This document shows positions 42,401 to 51,285 of a stretch of DNA of 64,000 bases, in pieces. Each line of letters opens with the position of its first letter. The first letter of the stretch is position 1. The DNA comes from Dactylonectria macrodidyma (taxonomy: Eukaryota > Ascomycota > Sordariomycetes > Hypocreales > Nectriaceae). Both the position numbers and the translations under genes were made by a program. The notes under the pieces are model-generated. The model made no database searches. It saw nothing but the letters and a program-made list of their open reading frames with translations, and had not been told where the DNA came from. The DNA lies in contig JAGMUV010000021.1 in the NCBI GenBank assembly GCA_020744425.1, forward strand, positions 868,001 to 932,000, read 5' to 3'.

Positions 42401-42672
42401 ATTGCTTTCTGCCCCGAGACGCAAACGAGGCCGAAAAATTGGTGACGTGATTAGGCCGCGGATCGTCGGTGTCTCTGCTAGAAATCACCCCCTAACGGTT
42501 AATAACAAGTTTCCTAGAGCTTGCCTGTTTATCCTTTCCCAGGCCTCGTTTTCAACTCTTTACGCTCGCTGCTTCGTGTCTGGACAGGGCCTGGCTATCC
42601 GTCTAATACGTTCTGCTCCGTGCATCTTTTGGTACACTTTCACTCGTTCAAGTCGAACTAGATTAGGCCTCA
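39489..42672. other. Long gene-poor stretch
   Basis: About 3.2 kb without a gene that could be supported. Several open frames of 60-137 codons occur on both strands, but overlap each other and lack recognisable motifs or splice continuity. The final 300 bp before the glycosyltransferase must hold its promoter; no clear TATA box was found. Confidence 0.45.
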
Positions 42673-44838
42673 ATGTCAAGTGGTACACTCAAGGGAGGCG
42701 TCGAGATGACTGAGAAGCTACCATTTGTAGAGGTCGCCGAAACCAGCGCCGTCTTGGACTCGTCCAACACTTCGTCCGCCAGCATCAATGCACCCTGTTT
42801 TGACTCGGCCGCAACCTTTGACTCACCACAGCGGAAGCCCCTGAAAATCAACCCCTTCAGCGCCGCTTTGAATATCATCATCGCGTTTGGAATCATCGGT
42901 GCTATTATTACAGGCTATTCCATCGGTCTCGGTATCTTGGACCTCGGCATCACCTCCGTCGGCCTGTACGGAACGATTCTCATTTCCGAATACCTCGTTC
43001 AGCTCTCCTGCGCCATCATCAACCGCTTCGATGTCGACCGAATCGTCAATAATGTGAAGAAGAAGGCGGTGAACGCCCAGGCGGCGGGTGACTGCGAAAA
43101 TGCTCCAGAAGGCACATCGACAAATGCCCTTCTCAACCCTGGTGCTGAGATCTCGATTGCCGTCGTCGGCTACCGCGAAGACGAGCAGGCGTGGCGGCAT
43201 TGTCTCCGCAGTCTACAGACGCAGACGCTCCGCCCCAAGTGTGTCATCGGTGTTGTTGACGGCAACGAGGAGCCAGATCTGAGCATGGCACAGGCGTTTG
43301 TCGACGAGTTCCAGTCGCACAATGCGACCCTCATCCACCTGCCCGTCCTGCTCTCGGAAGTGCACCGCAAGGCATACTTTGACAACGTACCCGTTGACAC
43401 TCGGTTCTTGGTCAAATTCTGGCACTACCTCGTTGGTCGCTATCGACCCGGCCACGAAGTCGCCCTTGCTCTGGCCAGGGAGGCAGTGGTTCAGCAGGTA
43501 CTGGAATGGGACAACAAGTGGAACATTAGCAGCCTCAAAGCCGTCTGTTTCAGTCAACCCCACGGGCACAAGCGCACCGCCATGTTCACAGCCTTTGCCA
43601 TGAGTCTGTACGCCCTTCGCACACGGGACGCCATCTTCACAACCGACTCGGACACTCTTATCCAGGACAACGGCCTGGATGAGATGCTGACGCTTCTCCG
43701 CTCTGCGCCCGAAATCGGCGGCATCACGGCAGATGTCAAGATCTGGAACCGCGCCGAGTCCTTGCTCGCCCGCATGTGCTCGGCGCGGTACTGGTTCGCC
43801 TTCAACATTGAGCGGGCCTGCCAGTCGCTGTGGCGCTGTGTCGGCTGCCTTTCCGGCCCGATGAGTATGTATCGCGCGTCCGATCTCGAGACAATCCTCG
43901 GCCCGTGGAACCTGCAAACATTCGGCGGCAAGGAGACGACTTTTGGCGACGACCGCCACTTGACCAACCAGCTGCTCGCTCACGGCCTCAGGACGCGCTA
44001 TACTCACCGCACGTGGTGCGACAGCGAGTCTCCCACTTCCTTTGTGCGCTGGGTTGCTCAGCAGACGCGATGGAGCAAGTCCTTCTTCAGAGAGTCCTTT
44101 TGGTTCCCGGCGAGCTTTGCCTACCAGTCGCCGTGGATGCTTCTTGAGATGACCATCCAGGCGTTGTACCCCTTCATCCTGATCGCCACTGTCTTCCGCT
44201 TTCTCTTTGACACTTCAGACTCTAGCCCCTGGCGACCCGTCATCTGGCTCGTCACCATGTTCGGTGTCGCCCTTCTCAAGTCCATCTTGGCCGTACTCAT
44301 CAGTAGGGACCCATGGCTGCTCCTCTTCAGCGCCTATGGCTTCATCTACTTCTTCGGCCTGCTCCCCTCCAAGATTTACGCCCTGATGACCATTAACCAG
44401 ACCGGTTGGGGAACTTCAGCCCGCTCCTCGTCCGAGCGCAAGCGCGGACAGTCTTTCTTACAACGCTCATTCCACATCTGCCATCTGGTTATCTGGTACG
44501 CGGCCATCTTCGTCGGTCTCGGGTTTTTCATCTCCAAGGTCTTTGGCAGCCCTCTTTATCTCCTCATTGGTGCCTTCGCACTCCTGCCAACAGCCTTCCT
44601 TTACTGGCAGGGCCCCATCTCCCTGGGAGGTTTGTTCGCTAAGAAGAAAAACGCTTCTGAAACCTCGACTCCCTTCCAAGTCGACGAGTCAATGCTTCCT
44701 CAAAAGCCTTCACCGGCCTTATCCACTACCTCGTCAAAAAGGAGTTCAGACACTCGCGTCGAGACTTCGCGGGCTGTTTCTGTCAAAGACGCGATTGATG
44801 AAGTCGAAAAACAACCAAAGGACGCCACTGCCGGCTGA
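42673..44838 (+). CDS. Cps1-like polysaccharide synthase (GT2, hyaluronan/chitin-synthase-like)
   Basis: Single exon, 721 aa. Processive GT2 synthases join UDP-sugars into a polysaccharide and push it through the plasma membrane. Layout: cytosolic N-terminus, two membrane helices (INPFSAALNIIIAFGIIGAI and the ILISEYLVQLSCAII region), the catalytic domain from about residue 160, then five or so C-terminal helices and a Ser/Lys-rich tail. Catalytic motifs are present: VVDGNEE, TTDSDT (about 323-328), GCLSGPMSMYR, GDDRHLTN (about 425) and QQTRW (about 463). Cps1 homologues in fungi are known for capsule or hyphal wall polysaccharide. The exact product cannot be predicted. Two Met codons lie close together (11 codons apart); the first is chosen. 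No breaks. Confidence 0.92.
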   Translation: MSSGTLKGGVEMTEKLPFVEVAETSAVLDSSNTSSASINAPCFDSAATFDSPQRKPLKINPFSAALNIIIAFGIIGAIITGYSIGLGILDLGITSVGLYGTILISEYLVQLSCAIINRFDVDRIVNNVKKKAVNAQAAGDCENAPEGTSTNALLNPGAEISIAVVGYREDEQAWRHCLRSLQTQTLRPKCVIGVVDGNEEPDLSMAQAFVDEFQSHNATLIHLPVLLSEVHRKAYFDNVPVDTRFLVKFWHYLVGRYRPGHEVALALAREAVVQQVLEWDNKWNISSLKAVCFSQPHGHKRTAMFTAFAMSLYALRTRDAIFTTDSDTLIQDNGLDEMLTLLRSAPEIGGITADVKIWNRAESLLARMCSARYWFAFNIERACQSLWRCVGCLSGPMSMYRASDLETILGPWNLQTFGGKETTFGDDRHLTNQLLAHGLRTRYTHRTWCDSESPTSFVRWVAQQTRWSKSFFRESFWFPASFAYQSPWMLLEMTIQALYPFILIATVFRFLFDTSDSSPWRPVIWLVTMFGVALLKSILAVLISRDPWLLLFSAYGFIYFFGLLPSKIYALMTINQTGWGTSARSSSERKRGQSFLQRSFHICHLVIWYAAIFVGLGFFISKVFGSPLYLLIGAFALLPTAFLYWQGPISLGGLFAKKKNASETSTPFQVDESMLPQKPSPALSTTSSKRSSDTRVETSRAVSVKDAIDEVEKQPKDATAG

Positions 44839-44933
44839 TCAGAAGCCTCTGCATTCTCTGACTCGCTGGATGGAGTAGGTAATGAGGTCGAGAATAGTTT
44901 GCTTAGTAAAGACTTCCTTCAACCCTGGCGGCG

Positions 44934-45152
44934 TTGGGTTTAGTGCTTCATACGGTCATGGTATACGCCGTTCTCAACATGGACAATTTCGGTTGGAGCA
45001 AGACAAAAAAGGTAGTGACTGATAATTCTAAGGAGAAGTCCCAAGAGCCTCTTCAGGGGTCTTTCTCATCCGAAAATGAGAAGTCAAGTCAAGGAAAGGA
45101 GAGTTACACGCTGTGGCGGCAGCTTAGTCGCCTTGCTTCCGCTTCGGTGTGA
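44934..45152 (+). pseudogene. Possible C-terminal relic of a second glycosyltransferase
   Basis: A short frame includes MVYAVLNMDNFGWSKTKKV, which resembles the last membrane helix and the DxFxWGxTR motif near the C-terminus of chitin-synthase-like GT2 proteins. No catalytic motifs are near it. It may be a leftover of a neighbouring paralogue or of a longer ancestral tail; evidence is thin. Confidence 0.4.
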
Positions 45153-45739
45153 CATGGTTGTTGCAGCTATCACACGATGCTAATACCGTTCTAAAATGAT
45201 GGAAGTTAAGTTTTTTGTTATTTCTTCTCTTGCATGTTGCCGATAGTTTAATTAGACATAGATATTAGATCCAGGGCAAGGACTCAATCCACGACTTCCG
45301 CATATTGATCAATTTTTGGACTTCAATCCACGTCGTCAATCCACGAACAAAGGTTGAGTGCTAAGATGATGTACGCCCCCCCATATGCGCACCTCATCTC
45401 GTCGCCGTCCAGTCAATCGTGCTGTATTCACCGTTCCTTGTTCTGTCTCCCAAAACTAAGAAAGGGGTGTCTCTATTAACCCTCAATAATCTCTATAAAG
45501 GGGCTACTTCCCACATTTGGAGGGGCTCTGTCACACCCTACGACAACCTTCAGAACCCCAGATCGCAAGCGCCGTATTTAGGGCTGGAAAGACTGCCTAT
45601 CCAGATCTTCAGCTACTCGCTAAAATGTTGATGGACACGGAACACATGGCCTGTCCCTGGTGATAGAAGTGGCGTCCGCAGCGGACATTTATCTTTCCTG
45701 AGTCGCGCAAGACGCAACAGATCTGGCGAATTCAATCAG

Positions 45740-46095
45740 GAATGTCACCGAGGTAGGGTATTTCTCTACGTAGTACATGAACTGGCAATCGCTGGCAACA
45801 GTAACGCAATAACCTGGGCAGCCGGGCACTGCAAGGCTGATATAAATCTATGTCATTCGGATTCAACGAAGAGGTCCTCGTCGACGACAAGCCAGTCATT
45901 AGTAACGGCATATCAGATGCCCTGCAAAAGAGAGACCAGCGCATCCTTTCTTCGCCGCCACACCGAACGAAGGAGGCAACCAACCTGAGATGTTCCCAGC
46001 CAAGCACCCGCACGTCATTTCAATATACTGAACCGACCACAAGGGCTGACTCCAGCGCTTTCTTTATTTCATTCCCCAGAGCTATTGCACGTCCA
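45740..46095 (+). pseudogene. Second subtilisin-like (S8) protease, decayed fragment
   Basis: AITWAAGHCKADINLMSFGF matches the stretch before the oxyanion Asn of the intact subtilase (there IRWAGLEQNADIISMSFGF). The frame continues to QKRDQRIL, then shifts by one base. It resumes as FFAATPNEGGNQPEMFPAKH, PHVISIY, followed by a TGA and a further TGA. The Asp, His and Ser catalytic regions are not seen. This is the middle of an S8 domain from a gene of the same kind as the protease at 4516-7287. Confidence 0.75.
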
Positions 46096-46453
46096 AGTGC
46101 ATGATATTGTCCACCATGGGAACTCTAAGAACCCACTGAGGTGTGATATTGAATGCATTATTTCAGAGCGTAAAATGGACGGGGTGCGTGGTGGTGGGAG
46201 TGTTTTCCATTTGCTCGACTGGGAGCTGGCTCTGGTAGGCACGTGATCATGTACAGCATGCATGCCCGTCACTCATGAGATATTCAGTGGATTATGATCT
46301 ACCCACTCCACTCGAGCAGCCAGTGGATAGAGTGGAGTGGCTTTCAACCCTACTCCTTACTCATGTCAAACAGAAGATATAGGTTATTAGCTCTGCGGCG
46401 AGAGGAGTGTACATTCCCTTTTGCCATAGCGGCAACTTAGTCTGACAACTCAT

Positions 46454-47272
46454 TCACTTTCTTAAATACGGCGCCAGCGCATCCTCAAGGTAGTCTTGCG
46501 CCTCCTCGTACATTTTCCCCCGCTGATACTCCCATCCGCCCTCCTTGAAGAGGTCCTGTCCTAGGCCAATCGCGAACTGGTCACTGCCCTCAACCAGGCC
46601 AGCATACATCTGGTTGGTAAACTCGGCCAATGGCATACCGATTTCGCCCCCGTTGACTAGATCCGGTTGGTTTTTTTCGTCATGCAGCTCGGTCTGTACC
46701 GCCGGCGGGAAGACCTCCACTACGTGCACATTATAATACCCAGCCTCTCGGAGCTGATGCCGGACATTCATGATGAAGGCGTGAAGGGCGGCTTTGGAAG
46801 CATTGTAGTTTGGGGTCCGGGTCATGGCTGGGATCAGCCCGAGAGTGGCGCTGATATATACGAGGTTTCCATGAGGCTCCTTCTTCAGATGAGGCAGAAA
46901 CGACGCTGTCAGATGAACAGCAGAAGTATAATTCACCGTGAGCTCATCCCCGAGAACTGACAGGTCTATTGTCTCGGGCTGTGAGAAGTTGAAGCCGCGT
47001 TGGACGCCCGAGCTAATTACGACACAGTCAAGATCTGGGTTGGACCGGATTATCTCATCAGCAAAATCCTTGATGCCCGTCAGATTGGTTACATCAAAGG
47101 CGACGGCACTGGCGTTGTCCGAGCCGTGCGCCTCCACGAAAGCGTCCAGACGATCTCGTCGGCGACCTACCACCACGACTTTGGTGTCGTTCGCGATAAG
47201 CTTAGATGCAAGAGCGGCCCCGATGCCCGAGGTAGCACCAACGACGAGGGCTTTCTTATAGAGCGGAGCCAT
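46454..47272 (-). CDS. Short-chain dehydrogenase/reductase (classical SDR)
   Basis: Single exon, 272 aa. An NAD(P)-dependent oxidoreductase with a Rossmann fold: GATSGIG at residues 12-18, GRRRDRL after the second strand (basic residues suggest NADPH), Ser141, Tyr156 and Lys160 (YNASK) as catalytic residues, and Asn114. The usual NNAG is replaced by SSGV at 88-91, a divergence seen in some fungal SDRs related to DltE-like oxidoreductases. No signal peptide. The start at 47272 gives MAPLYKKALVVGATSG, which fits the normal N-terminus. No cluster partners are intact nearby, so the substrate is unknown. Confidence 0.93.
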   Translation of the reverse strand: MAPLYKKALVVGATSGIGAALASKLIANDTKVVVVGRRRDRLDAFVEAHGSDNASAVAFDVTNLTGIKDFADEIIRSNPDLDCVVISSGVQRGFNFSQPETIDLSVLGDELTVNYTSAVHLTASFLPHLKKEPHGNLVYISATLGLIPAMTRTPNYNASKAALHAFIMNVRHQLREAGYYNVHVVEVFPPAVQTELHDEKNQPDLVNGGEIGMPLAEFTNQMYAGLVEGSDQFAIGLGQDLFKEGGWEYQRGKMYEEAQDYLEDALAPYLRK

Positions 47273-48199
47273 GGCGGTTTCAGGCCGATACTGGAGGCTG
47301 AAAAGGGCACCCCGGGAGAGCTTGAGCTGGTGAAGTGGCTGTCAAGTGATGGATGAGCTTGAATTCCACAATTGCACTCCCTCTTCAGCTTGTTCATCAA
47401 CGATCCGGAAGAGCCGAACTTGCGGTTAAATAGGTCAGCTCGTGTTGGTGATAAGTTGGCGGTTGTGGGAACTGTCCTGTGTGCGGGGCGCATGGCTGTG
47501 ATGCAAGGGTGAAGGGGGGATTCGATGAGCACCGCGGGAGCGGGAGTCGATCTCCTGGGCATCGAAGTGATGCGAACTGATCGGGTGAGGTAAGCCGGCA
47601 ACAGAGTGAGTGCATCTACTGGCGGCGGCGCCGGAAGTCCAGTCCGTGGCCACTACAAGTCGCTGCCGATTTCTAGCATTACCAGCATGAGCTCTGTCAG
47701 TTCTTCTTACAGCACTGTTGCGGACCAGGCGGGGCCGGCCAACCATTTCAACGTTGTCGGTCTGGCCGCCACCAGCTCAAAGTGCTCCACGGCTAATCAG
47801 CTTGCCGAATCAAAGAAGTGGAACGGGAGGGCGACAAACGTGATGAAATGTTCTAGGCGTATCCAGTCCAATTAAGACTTGACAGCAGCATCCGACTATG
47901 TCACTTGGGTGTAATGTGGCGACGTCAAGTCACACCCTGAATGAGAGTTGCATCCACCCACCGAGCCCTTCCAATCAATAGCGTGCCAGAAGCCACCTTA
48001 CATTGCCGGTACACCATCGGACCAAACCTTCGCGACGCCTTTAAATCAGAATGACGTTGCACATAGCACTTTCTTAACCAGACCCTTCACAGAGGTCAGA
48101 TCATAAAAAGCTAGGTTGCCTGTCGATCGCCCGGATGTATTAGGCATCCGATTTGGAGCATGCTGTTCTAACTTTCTCCAGGCAAAGTTTTAATTTTAA
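47273..48199. other. No supported gene
   Basis: Small overlapping frames on both strands (for example rightward 47606-47875) have no recognisable features. The first part should contain the SDR promoter. Confidence 0.45.
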
Positions 48200-48241
48200 A
48201 GGTAGGGATTTTTGGCCTACTCACTTATTAAGTACGTTAAC
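48200..48241. mobile_element. Right end of a Fot/pogo-related element
   Basis: GGATTTTTGGCCTACTCACTTATTAAGTACGT is the same end type as 48636-48677 and 51249-51285, and abuts a TA followed at once by the left end of the next element. The matching left end was not identified. Confidence 0.6.
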
Positions 48242-48243
48242 GT

Positions 48244-48677
48244 ACTTGATAAGTGAGTGAGCCAAACAAGCGAGTGAGCCACGAATACTGTGCACTAAAA
48301 AGAGCTAAACTTTAAATTTTTAAAACTAGCTAACGTACATGATAAGCATGCCGGTCAAACAAGTAAGCCGGTCACTTATACTGTACAGCTAAAAGTACTA
48401 ATTTTAGATTTTCTAAAACTGTGACGGGAGCGCCTGGAGTGCTGGACCCAGGGTGGGGTCGATACGTAACTAGGGCGCACGGGGCAGGCCGCAGGGACTA
48501 TCAACGCGTCTACGCGTCTACGCGCCTGCCCGCTTTCTCTCTTTCCTCTTCATCGTAGTATTCTCGCAATACAGTGGCATTACCTCTTGAGTTGATCTCA
48601 TCTGGCCCGTGACATTAATGCTAGGAAATTTCAAAGTGGCTCACTCGCTTGTTTGGCTCACTCACTTATCAAGTACG
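48244..48677. mobile_element. Fot/pogo-related MITE, about 434 bp, TA target
   Basis: Terminal inverted repeats of about 42 bp: the left starts ACGTACTTGATAAGTGAGTG and the right ends CACTCACTTATCAAGTACGT, with TA on both sides. Each arm holds two copies of the (A)AG(T/C)GAGTGAGCC unit. The same arm design bounds the intact transposon at 49426-51285, so this is probably a non-autonomous relative. A third partial arm (ACGTACATGATAAGCATGCC) starts near 48332. Confidence 0.85.
48420..48614. mobile_element. Candidate solo LTR nested in the MITE
   Basis: A GC-richer block begins TGTGACGGGAGCGCC and ends TGGCCCGTGACA, i.e. TG...CA termini with an imperfect short inverted repeat (TGTGACGGG / CCCGTGACA). 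This resembles LTRs of fungal Gypsy elements. No clear 5-bp target duplication was found, so it remains a candidate. Confidence 0.45.
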
Positions 48678-48679
48678 TT

Positions 48680-49425
48680 ATAGTAAAATTAAGCAATATT
48701 AATAAAATCTGAGAATACTACAGACAGTGACTCTCTAAAAGACTCCAGACTATTACAGGTAATATCTAGCTCTTAAAGCAATTAGTAGAAGATGCGTAGC
48801 AAGATGCAAAGCAGTGAGCAGCTGCGGGGGATGATACCGTTTTGAATAATATTAATGCTATAGGGTATGATCTCTAAGATCCTACAGGCATTATAAAAGC
48901 ATATTGCCAAGGCTAGGTTAGCCAGCTTGGCTAATTATTTAAGATAGTTTTTGCAGGGATCACACACTCGTCATGTCACTCGTTAGGACACGTTGGGTAT
49001 AGGATACAAGAGTCTTGGAAGCGTACAGAACAGCTAGAGGATGTAGGAGGGTTATCACCCTTAAATACAGTGTGTGCCTTCCCAACGGTCCCCCTAGAGA
49101 CCTCATTCCTTCAGTCAGTCGGTTGCTATGGCCGGCTTGTTAGGAACGCGATGTCTTGTATCGCGACATGCATCACATTCCGTTGTGACTTCCTAGCAGC
49201 AACAATAGTACGAGGTGCTACAGCCCCTAATTAGGTGACCGCTACTTTAGAGCATCTCTTGCAGATGCTAGATCAGCTCCGCAAAGCTCAAGCAGATATT
49301 ACTAACTTTGCAGACAATATTAAGACTATCGCTTCCGCAGAGAACCCAGAGCAATGCCAGCTAACCATAGTAGCCAGAAGCGAGCTCCCAACGTAACATC
49401 AGCTTAGAAGGATTAATAGCAAGTA
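48680..49425. other. No gene; possible retrotransposon traces
   Basis: A short rightward frame at about 49260-49400 (LLQMLDQLRKAQADITNF) could be a gag-like remnant, and an imperfect hairpin lies around 49140-49200. Neither is conclusive. Confidence 0.35.
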
Positions 49426-51285
49426 ACGTACTTGATAAGCGAGTGCAACAAACAAGCGAGTGCAACAAAAATCTCTCAATCACTCTTTCTTCCATTTGAT
49501 CAATTGATTCTCAACCACCAAACATGTCTCAATTTAATAATGAGGCTTCTATACTTCTTGCTCTTCAAGCCCTTCAAAATGACCCAAAATTAAGTCCCCG
49601 ACGCGCTGCAAGCATCTACCAGGTCCATTTTTGGACCTTATATCACCGACAGAAGGGCATTCAATCTCAACGCAATACTATCCCCAAATCACGCAAGCTA
49701 TCCGATCTAGAGGAGCAGATCATTATCCAGTTCATCCTCGACCTGGATTCGCGAGGATTTCCCCCGCGACTGCGTGGTGTTAAAGAAATGGCCAACCGAC
49801 TGCTCGCCGACCGCGACGCGTCACCTGTCGGCAAGCGCTGGGCTTCTAACTTCGTCAGGCGACACCAAGAGCTTAAGACGCGTTTTTTTCGTAAATACGA
49901 CTATCAGAGGGCCAAATGCGAAGATCCAACCATTATTCGCAATTGGTTCAGGCTCGTGGAGAACACAATCGCGAAATATAGTATCGACCTAGCCGATATC
50001 TATAACTTTGATGAGACCGGCTTTATGATGGGCATAATCGCAAGCGGAATGGTCGTTACAGGCGCAGATAGGCGTGGAAACCTGAAATCAGTCCAGCCTG
50101 GAAACCGGGAATGGGTTACAGTCATTCAGGCGATCAATGCAGAAGGCTGGGCGATCCAGCCGTTCATCGTGGTTACGGGCCAATATCACCTCGCTAGCTG
50201 GTACCGGGAAAGCAACCTCCCGGGCGATTGGGCTATTGCAATAACTCCAAATGGCTGGACTGACAATGAGACGGGTCTTCAGTGGCTCAAGCACTTTGAC
50301 CAGCATACGAAGAATCGATTGACCGGTCGCTATCGTCTTCTGATCCTTGACGGGCACGAAAGTCACCACTCAGTCGACTTTGAGAAATATTGTGAACAGA
50401 ACGACATCATCACGCTTTGTATGCCGCCTCATTCGTCTCATTTACTTCAGCCTCTTCATGTCGGGTGCTTTGGGCCGCTTAAAAAAGCCTACGGTCGAGA
50501 AATTGAGCGGTTGATCAGATGCTCTATAACCCACGTTTCAAAGACTGAGTTCTTCCCAGCCTTTTATGCCGCCCACCAAGCCGCCATGACGGCAAGCAAT
50601 ATCAAAGGGGGTTTTCGAGGGACTGGACTTACTCCTTTAGACCCAGAAAATGTCATATCAAAGCTTGATGTGCAGCTACGGACTCCAACACCGGCCGAGG
50701 AGGATGTCAGCCTCCCCGACCCTTGGGTCTCAAAGACCCCAAAGACTATGCTTGAGGCTAGCTCTCAGTCTGAATATCTCGAAAGACGAATGAGAAGGCA
50801 TCAGAGCAGCTCTCTAATATTAATTCTCGAGGCGCTTAAGTCACTTTCAAAGGGAACAAAGGCAATAATGCATCAGAATGCCCTATTGAAAGCTGAGGTC
50901 CAGATTCTTCGACAGGCGAATGAGACTCTTAGCAAGCGGCGCAGAGCCAAAAAAACCCGCCTAAGTAAAGGAGGAAAGATGACTCTAGATGAGGGAAGGG
51001 ATGAGATGGATCAGAGAGACGTTGATGCGCAGGTAGTGGCTGAATCATCGAGAAGTAGTGGTCGGCGAAGGTTGGCGCTGTCGAGGGAAAGGCGCTGTGG
51101 GACATGTAGAAAGGCTGGTCATAATGCAAGGACCTGTCAGGCTATAATTGAGACCTCTGGAGAAGAGCATAGCGATTAGTTTTAATTGATTGATTATATT
51201 GCTGTGGTTATATTGAGGTTTTAATCTTAGAGGTTAGGATTTTTGGGACATTCGCTTGTCTGGGACATTCGCTTATCATGTACGT
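49426..51285 (+). mobile_element. Intact Fot/pogo (Tc1-mariner superfamily) transposon
   Basis: The left end (ACGTACTTGATAAGCGAGTG, then ACAAGCGAGTGCAACAAAAATC) and the right end (GATTTTTGGGACATTCGCTTGT ... CGCTTATCATGTACGT) are inverted repeats of about 50 bp with an internally repeated AAGCGAGTG-type unit. The left flank is TA; the right flank reads TG, probably a decayed TA. One complete transposase fills the element. Confidence 0.9.
49524..51179 (+). CDS. Fot/pogo-type transposase (HTH_Psq, CENP-B HTH, DDE_1, zinc knuckle)
   Basis: Uninterrupted 551-aa protein. The N-terminal psq-type helix-turn-helix (NNEASILLALQALQNDPKLS) is followed by a CENP-B/Tc5-type DNA-binding region (GFPPRLRGVKEMANRLLADR ... 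NFVRRHQEL). The DDE core has FDETGFMMG, LILDGHESHH and PPHSSHLLQPLHVGCFGPLK. A basic, helical tail ends with a CCHC knuckle, CGTCRKAGHNARTC. The ATG follows a leader of about 100 bp inside the left arm. The lack of stops suggests recent activity. Confidence 0.95.
   Translation: MSQFNNEASILLALQALQNDPKLSPRRAASIYQVHFWTLYHRQKGIQSQRNTIPKSRKLSDLEEQIIIQFILDLDSRGFPPRLRGVKEMANRLLADRDASPVGKRWASNFVRRHQELKTRFFRKYDYQRAKCEDPTIIRNWFRLVENTIAKYSIDLADIYNFDETGFMMGIIASGMVVTGADRRGNLKSVQPGNREWVTVIQAINAEGWAIQPFIVVTGQYHLASWYRESNLPGDWAIAITPNGWTDNETGLQWLKHFDQHTKNRLTGRYRLLILDGHESHHSVDFEKYCEQNDIITLCMPPHSSHLLQPLHVGCFGPLKKAYGREIERLIRCSITHVSKTEFFPAFYAAHQAAMTASNIKGGFRGTGLTPLDPENVISKLDVQLRTPTPAEEDVSLPDPWVSKTPKTMLEASSQSEYLERRMRRHQSSSLILILEALKSLSKGTKAIMHQNALLKAEVQILRQANETLSKRRRAKKTRLSKGGKMTLDEGRDEMDQRDVDAQVVAESSRSSGRRRLALSRERRCGTCRKAGHNARTCQAIIETSGEEHSD

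Noticed and set aside
43213..44007. A 264-codon leftward frame opposite the GT2 synthase
   Set aside because: It lies wholly inside the coding region, whose catalytic motifs are on the other strand.
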